Below, in pieces: positions 8,678-18,395 of a DNA stretch of 64,000 nucleotides (position 1 is its first letter; every line of letters starts with the position of its first letter). The stretch covers positions 1,612,001 to 1,676,000 of the forward strand of contig NZ_AP022871.1 in NCBI RefSeq assembly GCF_011764565.1, written 5' to 3'. The translations under genes and the position numbers were made by a program. The DNA comes from Phytohabitans suffuscus. Its GTDB lineage: Bacteria > Actinomycetota > Actinomycetes > Mycobacteriales > Micromonosporaceae. Under the pieces are notes generated by a model, which was not told the DNA's origin, ran no database searches, and saw nothing but the letters and a program-made list of their open reading frames with translations.

Positions 8678-10954
8678 ATGGGGGTCCTGCGAAGCTGGCT
8701 GCTGCCCGCACTGCTGGCCACGGGCCAGGCAGTGCTCTGGCCGGGCCTCCCCTTGCTGCTCGACCGACCGGTGGACCGGGTGGAGGTGGCGGCCGCGCTG
8801 GCCGCCACCGCGCTGGCCGGTGTCGCGCTCGGGTGGCGGCTGCGGTCGCCGGTCGGCGCGCTGGCGGTGATCGTGCCGGCGCTGACCCTGGGGCTCGTCG
8901 CTACGCCCACCGACTCGCTCCTCCTGCTCATCTTCGCCGACGTGATCGCGCTGTACTCGGTGGGCGCGCGCCGCCCGGGACGGGTCACGTTCGCGGTCAC
9001 CGTCGGGCTCGTCGCCTGGCAGGCGGCCGTCGGGGCCTTCCTCTACCGCGACTTGCGCGAGTACGTCGGCAACACCGTGATCAGTGTCGTCGTCTACCTG
9101 CTGGCGGCCGGCCTCGGGCGCAGCCGGCGGCGGTGGCGGGCGGCCCGCCGCGAGGCCGCCGAGCGCCTGGCTCGGGCCGAGGCCGACCGGCGGCAGGCCT
9201 CGGTGCAGGAGCGCCAGCGGCTGGCCCGCGAGCTGCACGACGTGAGCGCGCACCACCTGACGTCCATCGTGGTCACCGTGACCGCCGCGCAGCGGCTCGC
9301 CGACCGCCGGCCGGAGCTGACCCGCGAGGCGCTGGAGTTCGCCGCGGGCACCGGCCGGGAGACCCAGTCCGCGCTGCACCGGCTCGTCGCCGTGATGCGC
9401 GGGGTCGAGCTGGAGGGCGGATCCGGGCTGGGCCACCGGATCGAGGAGCTGACGGCCGGTTTCGCCGCGCTCGGCCAGCCGGTCACCACCCGGCTGAGCG
9501 TCGACTCGGTCGGCGGGCCGGTCGGCGAGGCGGCGTACGGCATCGTGCGCGAGGCCCTCACCAACGCGCTGCGCCACGCGCCCGGCGGTGCCGTGGAGGT
9601 CGCCGTGCGCCAGCGCGACGGTGCGGTCGAGGTGCTGGTGACCAACGGCGCCGCCACCGCGACCGGGGCGGCCGGCGGGCTGGGATCCGGCCGCGGCATG
9701 GAGGGCATGCGGGAACGCGCCGTGTCCACCGGCGGCACCCTCGAAGCCGGCCCCGATCCGGACGGTGGCTGGCGGGTCCAGGCCCTGCTGCCCGAGTCGG
9801 CGGCGTCCACGATGGAGCGTTCGCTGCGCCGGGTCCGCGGGCCGCGGCTGGCCGACATCGCCGTCGCCCTGGCCGCCGCGGCGCTGCCGGTCGCGCTGCT
9901 GGTCGTTCCCGACCCCACGATGCCCGAGGTCACCGCGGCCGGCGCGGCGCTGGCGACGCTGCTGACCGCCGCGCACGCGCTCCCGCTGCTGTGGCGCCGG
10001 CGCGCGCCCTGGGCGGTGCTCGGGGCGGTGCTGGCCACCACCGCGCTCTGGCCGGTCGTGGCCGGCCTCCGGCTGCTGCCTGAAGCCTCGATGGCCGCCC
10101 TCTTCGCCGGTATCGGTGCCGACCTCGTCGCCGTCTACACGGTCGGGGCGTACGGCCGCCCGCGCCACCTCACCTGGCTCTCGATACCCCTGGCCGCCGG
10201 CGTGCAGGGGGCGGCCACCCTGCTGACGCTCGCGCTCGACGGCTGGCTGCTGGAGCAGCCGATCGCACCCGCGCCGATGGCCGTCCTGCTCGTGCCCAGC
10301 GCCATGCCGTACCTGCTGCTCGCGGTTCCAGTGTGGACGGCCGGGTTCGTGCTCCGGGCGCGGCGCGAGGGCGTCGTGTCCCGCGAGCGGCGGGCCGTGG
10401 CGGCCTCCACGGCGGGCGCGGTCGAGCTGGCGTACGCCGAGCGGCTGCGGATCGCCGCCGGGCTGCGCGCCGCGGTGCTGCGGCACGCCGCGCTGGTCAC
10501 CGAGGCCGCCGAGGCCGGCCGGCTCGACGCGGTACTGGAGTCGGCCCGCGCCGCGCTCGCCGCGATGCGCGACCTCCTCGGCGACCTGCGGGTCGACCCC
10601 GAGCGGGCGCCGCAGCCCACCGCCGCCGCGATCGAGGTGCTCTGCCGCGACCTGCGCGTGGCCGGGCGGCGGGTGGAGCTGCACTCGCCCGCGCCGGCGC
10701 CCGTGCTGCCACCGGCGGTGGACGTCTCCGCGTACCGCCTCGTGGAGACCGCCCTCAGCGCGGGCGACGACGGCCCGGCCCGGGTGACGCTCGGCTACGG
10801 CCCCACCGATCTGCGCATCACGGTGACCGGCGTACCCTCGGCGACCGCCGGCCCGGTCGCGGCCGGCCTCCGGGCACGGGTCGCTGCGATCGGTGGGCGG
10901 ATGACGGTGGATCAGACAGGGACGATGGACGTATGGCTGCCGGCACAGAGCTGA
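8678..10954 (+). CDS. double-length NarL-type sensor histidine kinase (second kinase half degenerate)
   Basis: 758-residue membrane protein that looks like two kinases in tandem. Half one: about four or five membrane helices (residues 1-150), a linker, the dimerisation helix ERQRLARELHDVSAHH with phospho-His near residue 187, and an ATPase domain with GIVREALTNALRHAPGG and GRGMEGMRERA. Half two, from about residue 390: another set of membrane helices, then ERLRIAAGLRAAVLRHA, where the H-box His is replaced by Arg, and an ATPase region without a clear N-box. ATG 8678 is chosen (an in-frame ATG at 8639 is possible). The response regulator gene overlaps its 3' end by 22 nt, so they form one unit. 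Confidence 0.88.
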   Translation: MGVLRSWLLPALLATGQAVLWPGLPLLLDRPVDRVEVAAALAATALAGVALGWRLRSPVGALAVIVPALTLGLVATPTDSLLLLIFADVIALYSVGARRPGRVTFAVTVGLVAWQAAVGAFLYRDLREYVGNTVISVVVYLLAAGLGRSRRRWRAARREAAERLARAEADRRQASVQERQRLARELHDVSAHHLTSIVVTVTAAQRLADRRPELTREALEFAAGTGRETQSALHRLVAVMRGVELEGGSGLGHRIEELTAGFAALGQPVTTRLSVDSVGGPVGEAAYGIVREALTNALRHAPGGAVEVAVRQRDGAVEVLVTNGAATATGAAGGLGSGRGMEGMRERAVSTGGTLEAGPDPDGGWRVQALLPESAASTMERSLRRVRGPRLADIAVALAAAALPVALLVVPDPTMPEVTAAGAALATLLTAAHALPLLWRRRAPWAVLGAVLATTALWPVVAGLRLLPEASMAALFAGIGADLVAVYTVGAYGRPRHLTWLSIPLAAGVQGAATLLTLALDGWLLEQPIAPAPMAVLLVPSAMPYLLLAVPVWTAGFVLRARREGVVSRERRAVAASTAGAVELAYAERLRIAAGLRAAVLRHAALVTEAAEAGRLDAVLESARAALAAMRDLLGDLRVDPERAPQPTAAAIEVLCRDLRVAGRRVELHSPAPAPVLPPAVDVSAYRLVETALSAGDDGPARVTLGYGPTDLRITVTGVPSATAGPVAAGLRARVAAIGGRMTVDQTGTMDVWLPAQS

Positions 10955-11628
10955 CCCGCGTGCTCGTCGTCGACGACCAGCCGGTCGTGCGCGCCGGGTT
11001 CGCCGCGATCCTCGACGCCGAGCCCGACCTGTCGGTGGTGGGCATGGCCGCCGACGGCGCGGCCGCGGTCGAGCTCTGCGGCAGCCTCCGCCCGCACGTC
11101 GTGGTGATGGACATCCGCATGCCGGGCATGGACGGGCTCACCGCCACCCGGCTGCTCACCGGCGCGGCGGACCCGCCGCGGGTGCTCGTGCTGACCACGT
11201 TCGACCACGACGCGTACGTCTTCGAGGCGCTGCGCGCGGGCGCCTCCGGCTTCCTGCTCAAGGACGCCCATCCCGACGACCTGCTCGCCGCGATCCGGGT
11301 GGTCGCGGCCGGCGACGGCATGCTGGCACCGGCCGTCACCCGGCGCCTGATCGCCGCGTTCGCGGGCGGTGCCGTCGCCCCACCGGCGCAGGCCGCGCCC
11401 CCGCCCGGCCTCACGCCGCGCGAGCGTGAGGTGCTCGCGCTGGTCGCGAGTGGACTGTCCAATGCGGAGATCGGCGCGCGGCTGGGGGTGGCCACCGGCA
11501 CGGTCAAGACACACGTGAACGCGCTGCTGAGCAAGCTCGGTGTGCGCGACCGCGTGCAGGCCACCATCCTCGCGTACGACATCGGGCTGGTGCGCCCGCG
11601 CGGTGCGGCTCCACCCGCCGAAAGCTAG
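10933..11628 (+). CDS. NarL/FixJ-family response regulator
   Basis: 231-residue DNA-binding response regulator. Receiver domain: acidic pair Asp14-Asp15, phospho-acceptor Asp60 in VVVMDIRMPGMDG, Thr in VLTTFDHD, Lys in FLLKDAHPDD. After an Ala/Pro linker comes a LuxR-type helix-turn-helix: LTPREREVLALVASGLSNAE and GVATGTVKTHVNALLSKLGV. The ATG at 10933 overlaps the end of the histidine kinase gene, implying translational coupling and a cognate pair. Targets are not visible here. Confidence 0.94.
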   Translation: MAAGTELTRVLVVDDQPVVRAGFAAILDAEPDLSVVGMAADGAAAVELCGSLRPHVVVMDIRMPGMDGLTATRLLTGAADPPRVLVLTTFDHDAYVFEALRAGASGFLLKDAHPDDLLAAIRVVAAGDGMLAPAVTRRLIAAFAGGAVAPPAQAAPPPGLTPREREVLALVASGLSNAEIGARLGVATGTVKTHVNALLSKLGVRDRVQATILAYDIGLVRPRGAAPPAES

Positions 11629-11738
11629 CGGGTATACCGAACTCCCTACCCGGCGGTCCCGGACTCTACCCAGCGATACAGGGCGATCTCCTTGTCCAGC
11701 ATGACGATTCGGGCCTCGTCCGTTCGTACCGTCAGGGC

Positions 11739-12068
11739 ATGGTCGATCGAAGCGCAAGAGGCACCGGCATCCTGGCCACGGCGGCGGTCGTCGCGGGCGT
11801 CACCGCGGTGGCCCTGGTCGTGCTCGGCTTCTGGCTGCGCGACTGGGTACGGCCGGGCGACGGCACCCACTTCACCGATCCGCGCTGGTGGGTAGGGGTG
11901 GTGAGCCACATCGGCGGCTATCTGGCGCTGGGCAAGGTCGGGTTCAAGGTGGCGCTCGCGGTGGTGCTCGGCGCCTCGGGCCTCGTCGTGCTCATGCGGC
12001 AACGCCGCCGCGAGCGGCTCGAGGCAGCGGCGGAGACCCCCGAGGCCAGCACCGACGAACCGAGCTGA
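11739..12068 (+). CDS. small membrane protein with two predicted helices
   Basis: 109-residue hypothetical protein. Residues about 11-33 (GILATAAVVAGVTAVALVVL) and 67-86 (FKVALAVVLGASGLVVLM) form hydrophobic helices separated by a polar loop with HFTDPRWWVG. The C-terminus is basic then acidic (RQRRRERLEAAAETPEAS). No domain recognised. The stop codon lies inside a short GAGCT tandem repeat (12062-12084), so slippage there could change the C-terminus. Probable but not certain gene. Confidence 0.6.
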   Translation: MVDRSARGTGILATAAVVAGVTAVALVVLGFWLRDWVRPGDGTHFTDPRWWVGVVSHIGGYLALGKVGFKVALAVVLGASGLVVLMRQRRRERLEAAAETPEASTDEPS

Positions 12069-12084
12069 GCTGAGCTGAGCTGAG
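12062..12084. repeat. GAGCT pentanucleotide repeat (4 units plus GAG)
   Basis: Four direct GAGCT units overlap the stop codon (12066-12068) of the preceding small membrane protein gene. Every unit boundary forms another TGA, so stops exist in several frames. Confidence 0.8.
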
Positions 12085-12190
12085 ACCAACGGGCAGCGTG
12101 GCAGTCGGCGGCGGCGTGCCCGGCGCGGTGGGCGACACGTTCGCCCTCGAGGTGGAGATCGCGGACACCGCGGGCGCGGCCGGGTCGTGT

Positions 12191-12253
12191 GACGCGAAGG
12201 GTGAGGCCGCGGGAGCAACGGTCCGGACCACAACGGACATCGCGGTAGCCCGA
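12191..12253 (+). repeat. short intergenic repeat, copy 2
   Basis: Core GGGTGAGGCCGCGGGAGCAA then CGGTCCGGACCACAACGG and a CATCGCGGTAGCCCGAATC tail. It sits between the converging ends of the genes at 12068 and 12312. Confidence 0.75.
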
Positions 12254-12311
12254 ATCTCCAAAAAGGACAGATCGGCGTCACCCGACCACGGCAACCCCCG
12301 GAGTAGATCGT

Positions 12312-13573
12312 CTAGTGCGGCCTTGTGCGGGCGAGCGTGGCCAGGGGGTCGGCCATCAGGTCGGCGAAGGCCAGCTCGGCCGCACCGACCAGAGTGGAGT
12401 CGTCGCCGAGGGCGCAGGTGCGCAGCCGCACGCGTTCGCGGGCGACGGGGAGGACGTTGGTGGCGATGCGGTGGCGCACCTGCGGGGCGGCGCCCGGGTA
12501 GATGTCGCGGAGCATGCCGCCGAAGATGACCATGCCGGGGTTGAAGAGGTTGATGAGGTTGGCCACGCCGATGCCCAGCCAGTCGCCGATCCGGCGCAGG
12601 GCCTCGCGGGCGGACTCGTCGCCGCGGTCGGCGTCGTCGACCACGGACCGCAGCGCGTCGCGGCCCCAGAGGTGTGCCGGGCGGCCGGCGGCGTCGAGCA
12701 GTGCCCGCTCCCCCACCTCCGCTTCGAGGCAGCCGTGCGAGCCGCATCCGCAGGGGCGCCCGTTGTACGGGTTGACCACCATGTGCCCCAGCTCGCAGCC
12801 GTATCCGCCGTCGCCGTCGAGCAGCTTGCCGCCGACGATGATGCCGCCGCCCACGCCCACGTCGCCGTGCAGGTAGAGCAGGTTCTGCAAGCCCACGCCC
12901 GCGCCGCGCTGCTGCTCGGCGAGCGCGCCGAGATGGGCCTCGTTGCCGACCGGTACGGGGATGCCGAGGCCCAGGCGCTCGCTCAGCTCGGCGCCGAACG
13001 CCTGGTCGACCCAGCCCATGTCCGGGCCGAAGCGCACCATGCCGTCGCCCGGCCGGATCATGCCGCAGTAGGACGCGCCGATCCCCACGCACACCGAGTC
13101 GGCCGGTGCCGCCTCGTACAGCTGGCGGCCGAACCGGGCGAGCACGTCCACCACGTGGTCGAGGTCGGCGCCGGCGCGCGGGCGCACCGCCTCCCGCCGG
13201 TCGAGCACCGCCCCGCCGAGGCCCACCCGCGCGGCGACCAGCCGGTCGACGGCGACGTCGAAGGCCAGCACGTACGCCCAGTTGGGTCGCACGCGCACGA
13301 CGAGCGAGGGGCGGCCGGCGCGGCCACGCGCCTCTTCGCGTCGCGGGTCGGCGGTGGCGAGGCCACCCCCGGCGGCTCCTCGCGCACGAGACCGGCGGCG
13401 ACCAGCTGCGCGGTGAGCGCCATGATGGTGCTGCGGTTGAGCCCCATGCGCTCGGCCAGCACGGCACGCGACATCGCTCCGCCCAGGTGCACATGGCGCA
13501 GCAGGGTGCCGACATTGTGCCGGTGGATCCGCTCCTGCGCCATCCCGACCGCCGGCGTCGGGGCTCTCGACAT
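12312..13573 (-). pseudogene. ROK-family transcriptional repressor, frameshifted
   Basis: A sugar-responsive ROK repressor split over two frames. From ATG 13573 (GAGG upstream) the first frame gives a winged helix: MSRAVLAERMGLNRSTIMAL and TAQLVAAGLVREEPPG. The ROK domain continues in another frame from about 13320: GRPSLVVRVRPNWAYVLAFD, GDVGVGGGIIVGG, and the zinc site CGCGSHGCLE. One extra base in the G5 run near 13367 would join them as EEPPGGGLATADPRREEARG. It is therefore either a real lesion or an indel error. Related repressors (XylR/NagC-like) control sugar uptake genes; no obvious target lies next to it. Confidence 0.8.
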
Positions 13574-13723
13574 CGTGAAAACCTCGTACAAGGGGACGTT
13601 TCAAGGATCGTAAGTTGCCACCGACCGGCACCGCCAGCGCTCCGGCCGGAGGGGGAAAATACCGATTAGTCCGTAGGTACAGCGTCCGAATGAGCAGTAG
13701 ACTCACGGCGCTGCCTAGCCGTC

Positions 13724-16165
13724 ATGGCCGCACCCAGGGGGTTTTCCGACTCGACGGGGGTTTCCGACTCGACCACGGGAAATGGGACGAAGATCGTGAT
13801 CGGTGCGCCGCGCCGTGCATGGCTGATCGTTTTGGCCGGCGGTCTCACGCTGGCCCTCGTGGCCTGGCCCCTGCCCCAGGCGGCCGCCGCACCGATCTGG
13901 ATCGTCACGCAGCTGGTGACGGTGGCCGTCGCGACGTACGCGCTGACGAGCCGCGAGGCGTTGCACCGCTCGGGCTGGTGGGTGCTGCTGGCCAGCTGCG
14001 GCCTCGGCCTGGCGGGCGCCGCCCTGCACGTGATGCCCAGCGAAAACCTCTCCGAAGCGGCGTGGCCGATCGCGCTCGCCGCCCGCTCGGCGCTCTTCGT
14101 GCTCGGCCTGATCCTGCTGCTCGGCGTGCGCCGCGCCCAGCCCACCGACCAGAACTTCCTCGACGCCGCGATCGTCGCCGCCGGCCTCGCCATCGTCGCG
14201 TGGGCCTTCCTGATCGAGCCGTGGCTCAGCGTCGACCCGCCCGACGCCGGATACGCCGGTTTGATGGTCTGCTTCGGCGCGCTCGACCTGCTGCTGCTCG
14301 CGCTCGCCGTCCGGATCGTCTCCAACCCCACGTCGCGCACGCCGACCATGCTGCTGCTCGCGACCGGCGCCGGCGTGGTGTTCGCGGCCGACCTCGCGTC
14401 GATCGTCCGGGTGGGCACGCACGGGCTGGACGACTTCCAGCCCGGCGGGCTCGTCTTCACCGCCTGGCAGCTGTGCGGTGTGATGATCGCGGCGGCCGCG
14501 CTCCACCCGTCGTACGGCGACGGCTACCGCCGGCCCGACGGCGGCACCGAAGACGTGCTCCCTCGCGCCCGGTTCGTCACGTTCGTCGTGGTCGCGCTGC
14601 TCGCGCCGGTCGTACCGGTGATCGGCCTGCTCACCTCCGGCCTCGTCCCACAGCGGACGGTGCCCGCGCTGGTCGGCGCCGCCGCGCTCACCTGCGCGCT
14701 GCTGGTGCTGCTCGTGGTGCGGCTGGGCAACTTCGCCCGGCTGGCCGTACGCCGGGCCGGTGCGATGAACGTGCAGTCCGCCGCCCTCATGGTGCAGGCC
14801 ACCGCGTTGCAGCAGGCCCTCAACGACCAGCAGGCCCTGCAGCGGGAGCTGGCCCACCGCGCGCTGCACGACCCGCTGACCGGACTGGCCAACCGCGCCC
14901 TGCTCGCCGAGCGGCTGGAGCTGGTGCTCCTCGACGCCGGACGGGGCCCCGGCGGGCTGCTGCTGATCGACCTCGACGGCTTCAAGGACGTCAACGACAC
15001 GCTCGGCCACCCCGCCGGCGACGAGCTGCTCGTACGGGTCGCGCAGCGGCTGCGGGTGGCCGCCGCCGGCGCCGACACGGTGGCCCGGCTGGGCGGCGAC
15101 GAGTTCGCGGTGCTGCTCACCGACACCGGCGCCGACAGCTGCCGGCACGTCGCCGAGCGGGTCATCGAGGTGGTCCGCGAGGCATACCCGCTCGCCGAGC
15201 GCCAGGTCCTGCTGGCCGCCAGCGGTGGCCTGCTCATCCTCGGCCCGGAGCGCGCCGAGCCGGCCGAGGCGCTGCGCGACGCCGACCTCGCGCTCTACGC
15301 GGCGAAGGAGTCGGGCAAGAACCAGGTCGTCGAGTTCAGCCCGCGGATGCGCGAGGCCCGCCTGCGACACGCCGAGTTGGCCGCGAGCCTGCGCGCCGCG
15401 CTGGCCGCCGACGCGCTCACCGTGCTGTACCAGCCGATCGTCGACATCCACTCGGGCCAGCCGGTCGCGCTGGAGGCCCTGCTGCGCTGGCGGACGGCGG
15501 ACGGCCGGGAGGTGCCGCCCAGCAAGTTCATCGGGGTGGCCGAGGAGATCGGCCTGGTCGTCGACGTCGGCTCGAAGGTCCTGCGGGACGCCACCGCGCA
15601 GGCCAGCCTCTGGCACGCACGGCACGACGTGGCCGTTAGCGTGAACGTGTCGGCCCGCCAGCTAGCCTCCCCGGCGTTCGCCTCCGACGTACTCTCCGTA
15701 CTCGCCGACCGCTCACTCCCACCCGCCGCGCTGATCATCGAGATCACCGAGACGGTCCTCGTGGAAGCCGCCGGCGCCGCCGGCGAGTTCGCCCAACGCA
15801 CCCTCACCGGGCTGCGCGAGCACGGCGTGCGGATCGCGGTAGACGACTTCGGCACCGGCTACTCCTCGCTGGCCTACCTCCAACGCCTCCCGATCGACAT
15901 CCTCAAGCTCGACCACACCTTCACCGCGACCCTCGACTCCCCCGGCGAACGCGACGTACGGTTCGTCGGCGCGATCCTCGGCCTGGGCTCAAGCCTCGGC
16001 GTGCCGACGGTCGCCGAGGGCGTGGAGACACCGCGCCAGGCCGCACTGCTGCGCGAGCTCGGCTGCCCGCTGGCGCAGGGCTACCACTACGCCCGCCCGT
16101 GCCCGCCGGAGGGCGTGCTCGACTACCTGTCCACGCCGGTCGCGCTCCGCGCCTCGCTGGCCTGA
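13724..16165 (+). CDS. membrane-bound GGDEF-EAL protein (cyclic-di-GMP turnover)
   Basis: 813 residues. N-terminal sensor region with about nine or ten hydrophobic helices up to residue 345, a short coiled linker (QATALQQALNDQQALQREL), then a diguanylate cyclase domain with an intact GGDEF at 457-461, and an EAL phosphodiesterase domain with Glu584 in EALLRW, the loop DDFGTGYSSL, and QGYHYARP at the end. Both catalytic motifs are complete, so it could make or break c-di-GMP; family members commonly favour one activity. No RXXD inhibitory site is obvious upstream of GGDEF. Monocistronic. Confidence 0.94.
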   Translation: MAAPRGFSDSTGVSDSTTGNGTKIVIGAPRRAWLIVLAGGLTLALVAWPLPQAAAAPIWIVTQLVTVAVATYALTSREALHRSGWWVLLASCGLGLAGAALHVMPSENLSEAAWPIALAARSALFVLGLILLLGVRRAQPTDQNFLDAAIVAAGLAIVAWAFLIEPWLSVDPPDAGYAGLMVCFGALDLLLLALAVRIVSNPTSRTPTMLLLATGAGVVFAADLASIVRVGTHGLDDFQPGGLVFTAWQLCGVMIAAAALHPSYGDGYRRPDGGTEDVLPRARFVTFVVVALLAPVVPVIGLLTSGLVPQRTVPALVGAAALTCALLVLLVVRLGNFARLAVRRAGAMNVQSAALMVQATALQQALNDQQALQRELAHRALHDPLTGLANRALLAERLELVLLDAGRGPGGLLLIDLDGFKDVNDTLGHPAGDELLVRVAQRLRVAAAGADTVARLGGDEFAVLLTDTGADSCRHVAERVIEVVREAYPLAERQVLLAASGGLLILGPERAEPAEALRDADLALYAAKESGKNQVVEFSPRMREARLRHAELAASLRAALAADALTVLYQPIVDIHSGQPVALEALLRWRTADGREVPPSKFIGVAEEIGLVVDVGSKVLRDATAQASLWHARHDVAVSVNVSARQLASPAFASDVLSVLADRSLPPAALIIEITETVLVEAAGAAGEFAQRTLTGLREHGVRIAVDDFGTGYSSLAYLQRLPIDILKLDHTFTATLDSPGERDVRFVGAILGLGSSLGVPTVAEGVETPRQAALLRELGCPLAQGYHYARPCPPEGVLDYLSTPVALRASLA

Positions 16166-16724
16166 GGACGTCCGGCTGCCGCGATGTTCGTTGTGGTCTC
16201 CGAGTAGCCCGGGGTCTCGTAGCGGTCGCCCCGTTGTAGGGCTCTTGTCGTTTGGGGCTGTGGGGCGTGGGTGATCCATGGTCAGTGGGTGGCTTGGCTC
16301 AGGCGGCTTTGCCGTCCGTGGCGTGGAAGCCTCGGTGGCGGCGTGGCTGGGAGTTGGCGGGGCTCGGCGTGCGGGGGTTGACCTGCGGGGTCGAGGTCGT
16401 GGGCCCTTTGTGGTCTGGGTTCGAGTAGATGGCGCGGCGTCCGTGATGGTCGCGGAGACTTCCAGGGTCAGGGTTCCGGCTTGTCCCTGTTGGCCAGCTG
16501 ATCGTGGACGTTGGTTGTCCCTGTGGGGGCGGCTCACGTCCGCGATCATCCGGGTGGCGGAGGGCAAGGCGGCGGGACCGGCGCCACCAGTACGGCCCGA
16601 AAGAGTTGTACACCACCCACCCACCAGTATGGACAGACAAACCTCGACTGTGGAAGGTCTATGGAGCTTTCGCGGTCAGGGTTGAGCCGATGGCGAGGCG
16701 GCTGGGGTCGCGCATGCGGCGATG

Positions 16725-17400
16725 TCGCCGGAACCGATCCCCTCGGCCCCTATGGCGGGCGGCTTCCCGATTTATCCTCATTGGACCATCGGGGTTCACG
16801 ATCACCCTGACGAGGAGAACAAACCAGAACGAATTCGGCGCCGCCATCACCCTTGCCCTCGAACGCGCGGCTCCCGGCAACGGATCGTGGTATGAAACTG
16901 CCCCCAGAGGGGCGGATCCGTACCACGATCCACCGAAACCGACGCCAGTCTCTACCAGCGGAAGCACAGAGGTCACTGTGGACAGACTCGAACCCTGACC
17001 CCGGAGGGTCTCTAGTCAGGGCGGGCTCGGCCGCCTTGCTCCCGCAGCCTCGCCTCCGCGGTGCACGAGGCCAGCCGCGAGCCCTGATCGGCGAGGTGTG
17101 ACTCGGACCGGGGTGAGGTAAACCCGTGCGGGACCTCTGGAGCTGGGCGCACCGGTGCGCCCAGCTTCGGGGGCGGCCGCACTCGCATCCGCCGTCCCGG
17201 CGGCACGCCGACGGTGCCGGCCCGTCCGAGGTGTGTGCACTACGGGAGCTGAAGCCGCGGGGCGGAGGGTCGCTGCGGTCGCGGGAGCTGGACCCTAAAT
17301 GGAGGCGTGGGGCCTGCCCGGGGTCCGGGGCCACGCGGACACCGCGCGATCCGCTCGCACCTCGACCCCGAAGCTCCATAGAGCGCCGGCCGGACCGCGT
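16725..17400 (+). repeat. long diverged repeat, copy B (gene-free region 16166-17517)
   Basis: No convincing gene from the end of the GGDEF-EAL gene to 17517. From about 16725 to 17400 the sequence matches copy A (4475-5400) in two blocks, same order and orientation, including the 48-nt hairpin. An inverted scrap (16650-16685, GGTCTATGGAGCTTTCGCGG) corresponds to the right-hand end of copy A, so the region has been rearranged more than once. The DUF222/HNH gene begins 118 nt further on. Nothing recognisable is seen in 16166-16640. Confidence 0.78.
16883..16930 (+). other. 48-nt compound hairpin, identical to copy A
   Basis: Same nested hairpin as at 4659-4706, with 48 of 48 bases identical. 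Outer arms 16883-16892 and 16921-16930; inner GCCCC/GGGGC. Confidence 0.75.
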
Positions 17401-17517
17401 AGACGTCCTCGCCGCGGGGCGGGTGCCTGGAGGTATAACCACAACAACGTTGGTAAGACATCCTCCAGCGCCTTCGACGTCCGTTGTGGACCGGCCGACT
17501 CCTCTAGAATCAGACAC

Positions 17518-18395
17518 ATGTTCGACGACGGGATAGATGTAGACGTGCTGGCCGGGATGCCTACAGGCACCGACCTGGCCACCGCGCTCGCCCGCGTCGA
17601 CCGAGCAGCGTTGAACGGATTCGAGCTGGTCGAGGTAGCCAAAGCCACCTGCCGTCAGGTCGCCCACTACCAAGCCGAACTACTCGCCACAGTGGCCGAG
17701 ATCGCCTACTGCCCACCCGGCAACGAGACCAGCCCCGCCCAACGCACCGACCACCCCGCCGAGTATGCGGCTGACGAGGTGCGGCTGGCGCTGACATTGA
17801 CCCGCCGTGCCGCCGACATACTGATGGGTGACGCCTACACCCTCGTCGAACGCCTCCCCACCGTCCATCAAGCACTGCGATCCGGCCAGATCGACCTACC
17901 CAGAGCCCGCGTGCTGGACCAAGAAACCGCCGCCCTACCCGAACCGGTAGCACGCGACATGGTCGACCTGATCCTGCCCGCCGCTGGCGACTTGACCACC
18001 GGACAGCTACGGATCCGACTACGTCGCATGGTGATCGAGACCGACCCTTCCGCCGCAGCCACCCGGCAACGACAGGCGCTGGCCCGACGGCGGGTCGAAC
18101 ACGGCCTAGACACGGACGGCACCGCTACCCTGGCCGGCTACCACCTACCACCCGACCGGGCCGCCACCGCCGCCGCCCGCATCGACACCCACCGGCGCAC
18201 CGGGCGGACCTGGACCACACCACCGCCTGGCAAGACGGCGGACCCACCACAACAGCCAACCTCGGCGTGCTGTGCCGACACTGCCACGGCTACAAACACA
18301 GCGACGGCGTCACTCTCACCCAACCCACACCCGGCACCTTCCAATGGACCACCCAACTCGGCCACACCTACACCACCACACCCGAACCACCCTGA
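17518..18395 (+). pseudogene. DUF222/HNH endonuclease (13E12-type) with internal deletion and frameshift
   Basis: The frame from ATG 17518 encodes a DUF222 domain: GTDLATALARVDRAALNGFE, then ADEVRLALTLTRRAADILMG, GQIDLPRARVLDQETAALPE and GYHLPPDRAATAAARIDTH. At about 18190 it jumps frame: from 18192 to the TGA at 18393-18395 another frame encodes the HNH tail PAHRADLDHTTAWQDGGPTT, LGVLCRHCHGYKHSDG and a typical WTTQLGHTYTTTPEPP end. The middle of the family protein, roughly 100-200 residues, is missing. The first frame runs on as Pro/Arg-rich sequence to 18912, not protein-like. The gene is dead or rewired, and sits next to repeat copy B. Confidence 0.85.

Noticed and set aside
8600..10684. 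694-codon minus-strand frame opposite the double histidine kinase
   Set aside because: Shadow with Gly/Arg/Gln-rich composition; the kinase motifs on the plus strand are unmistakable.
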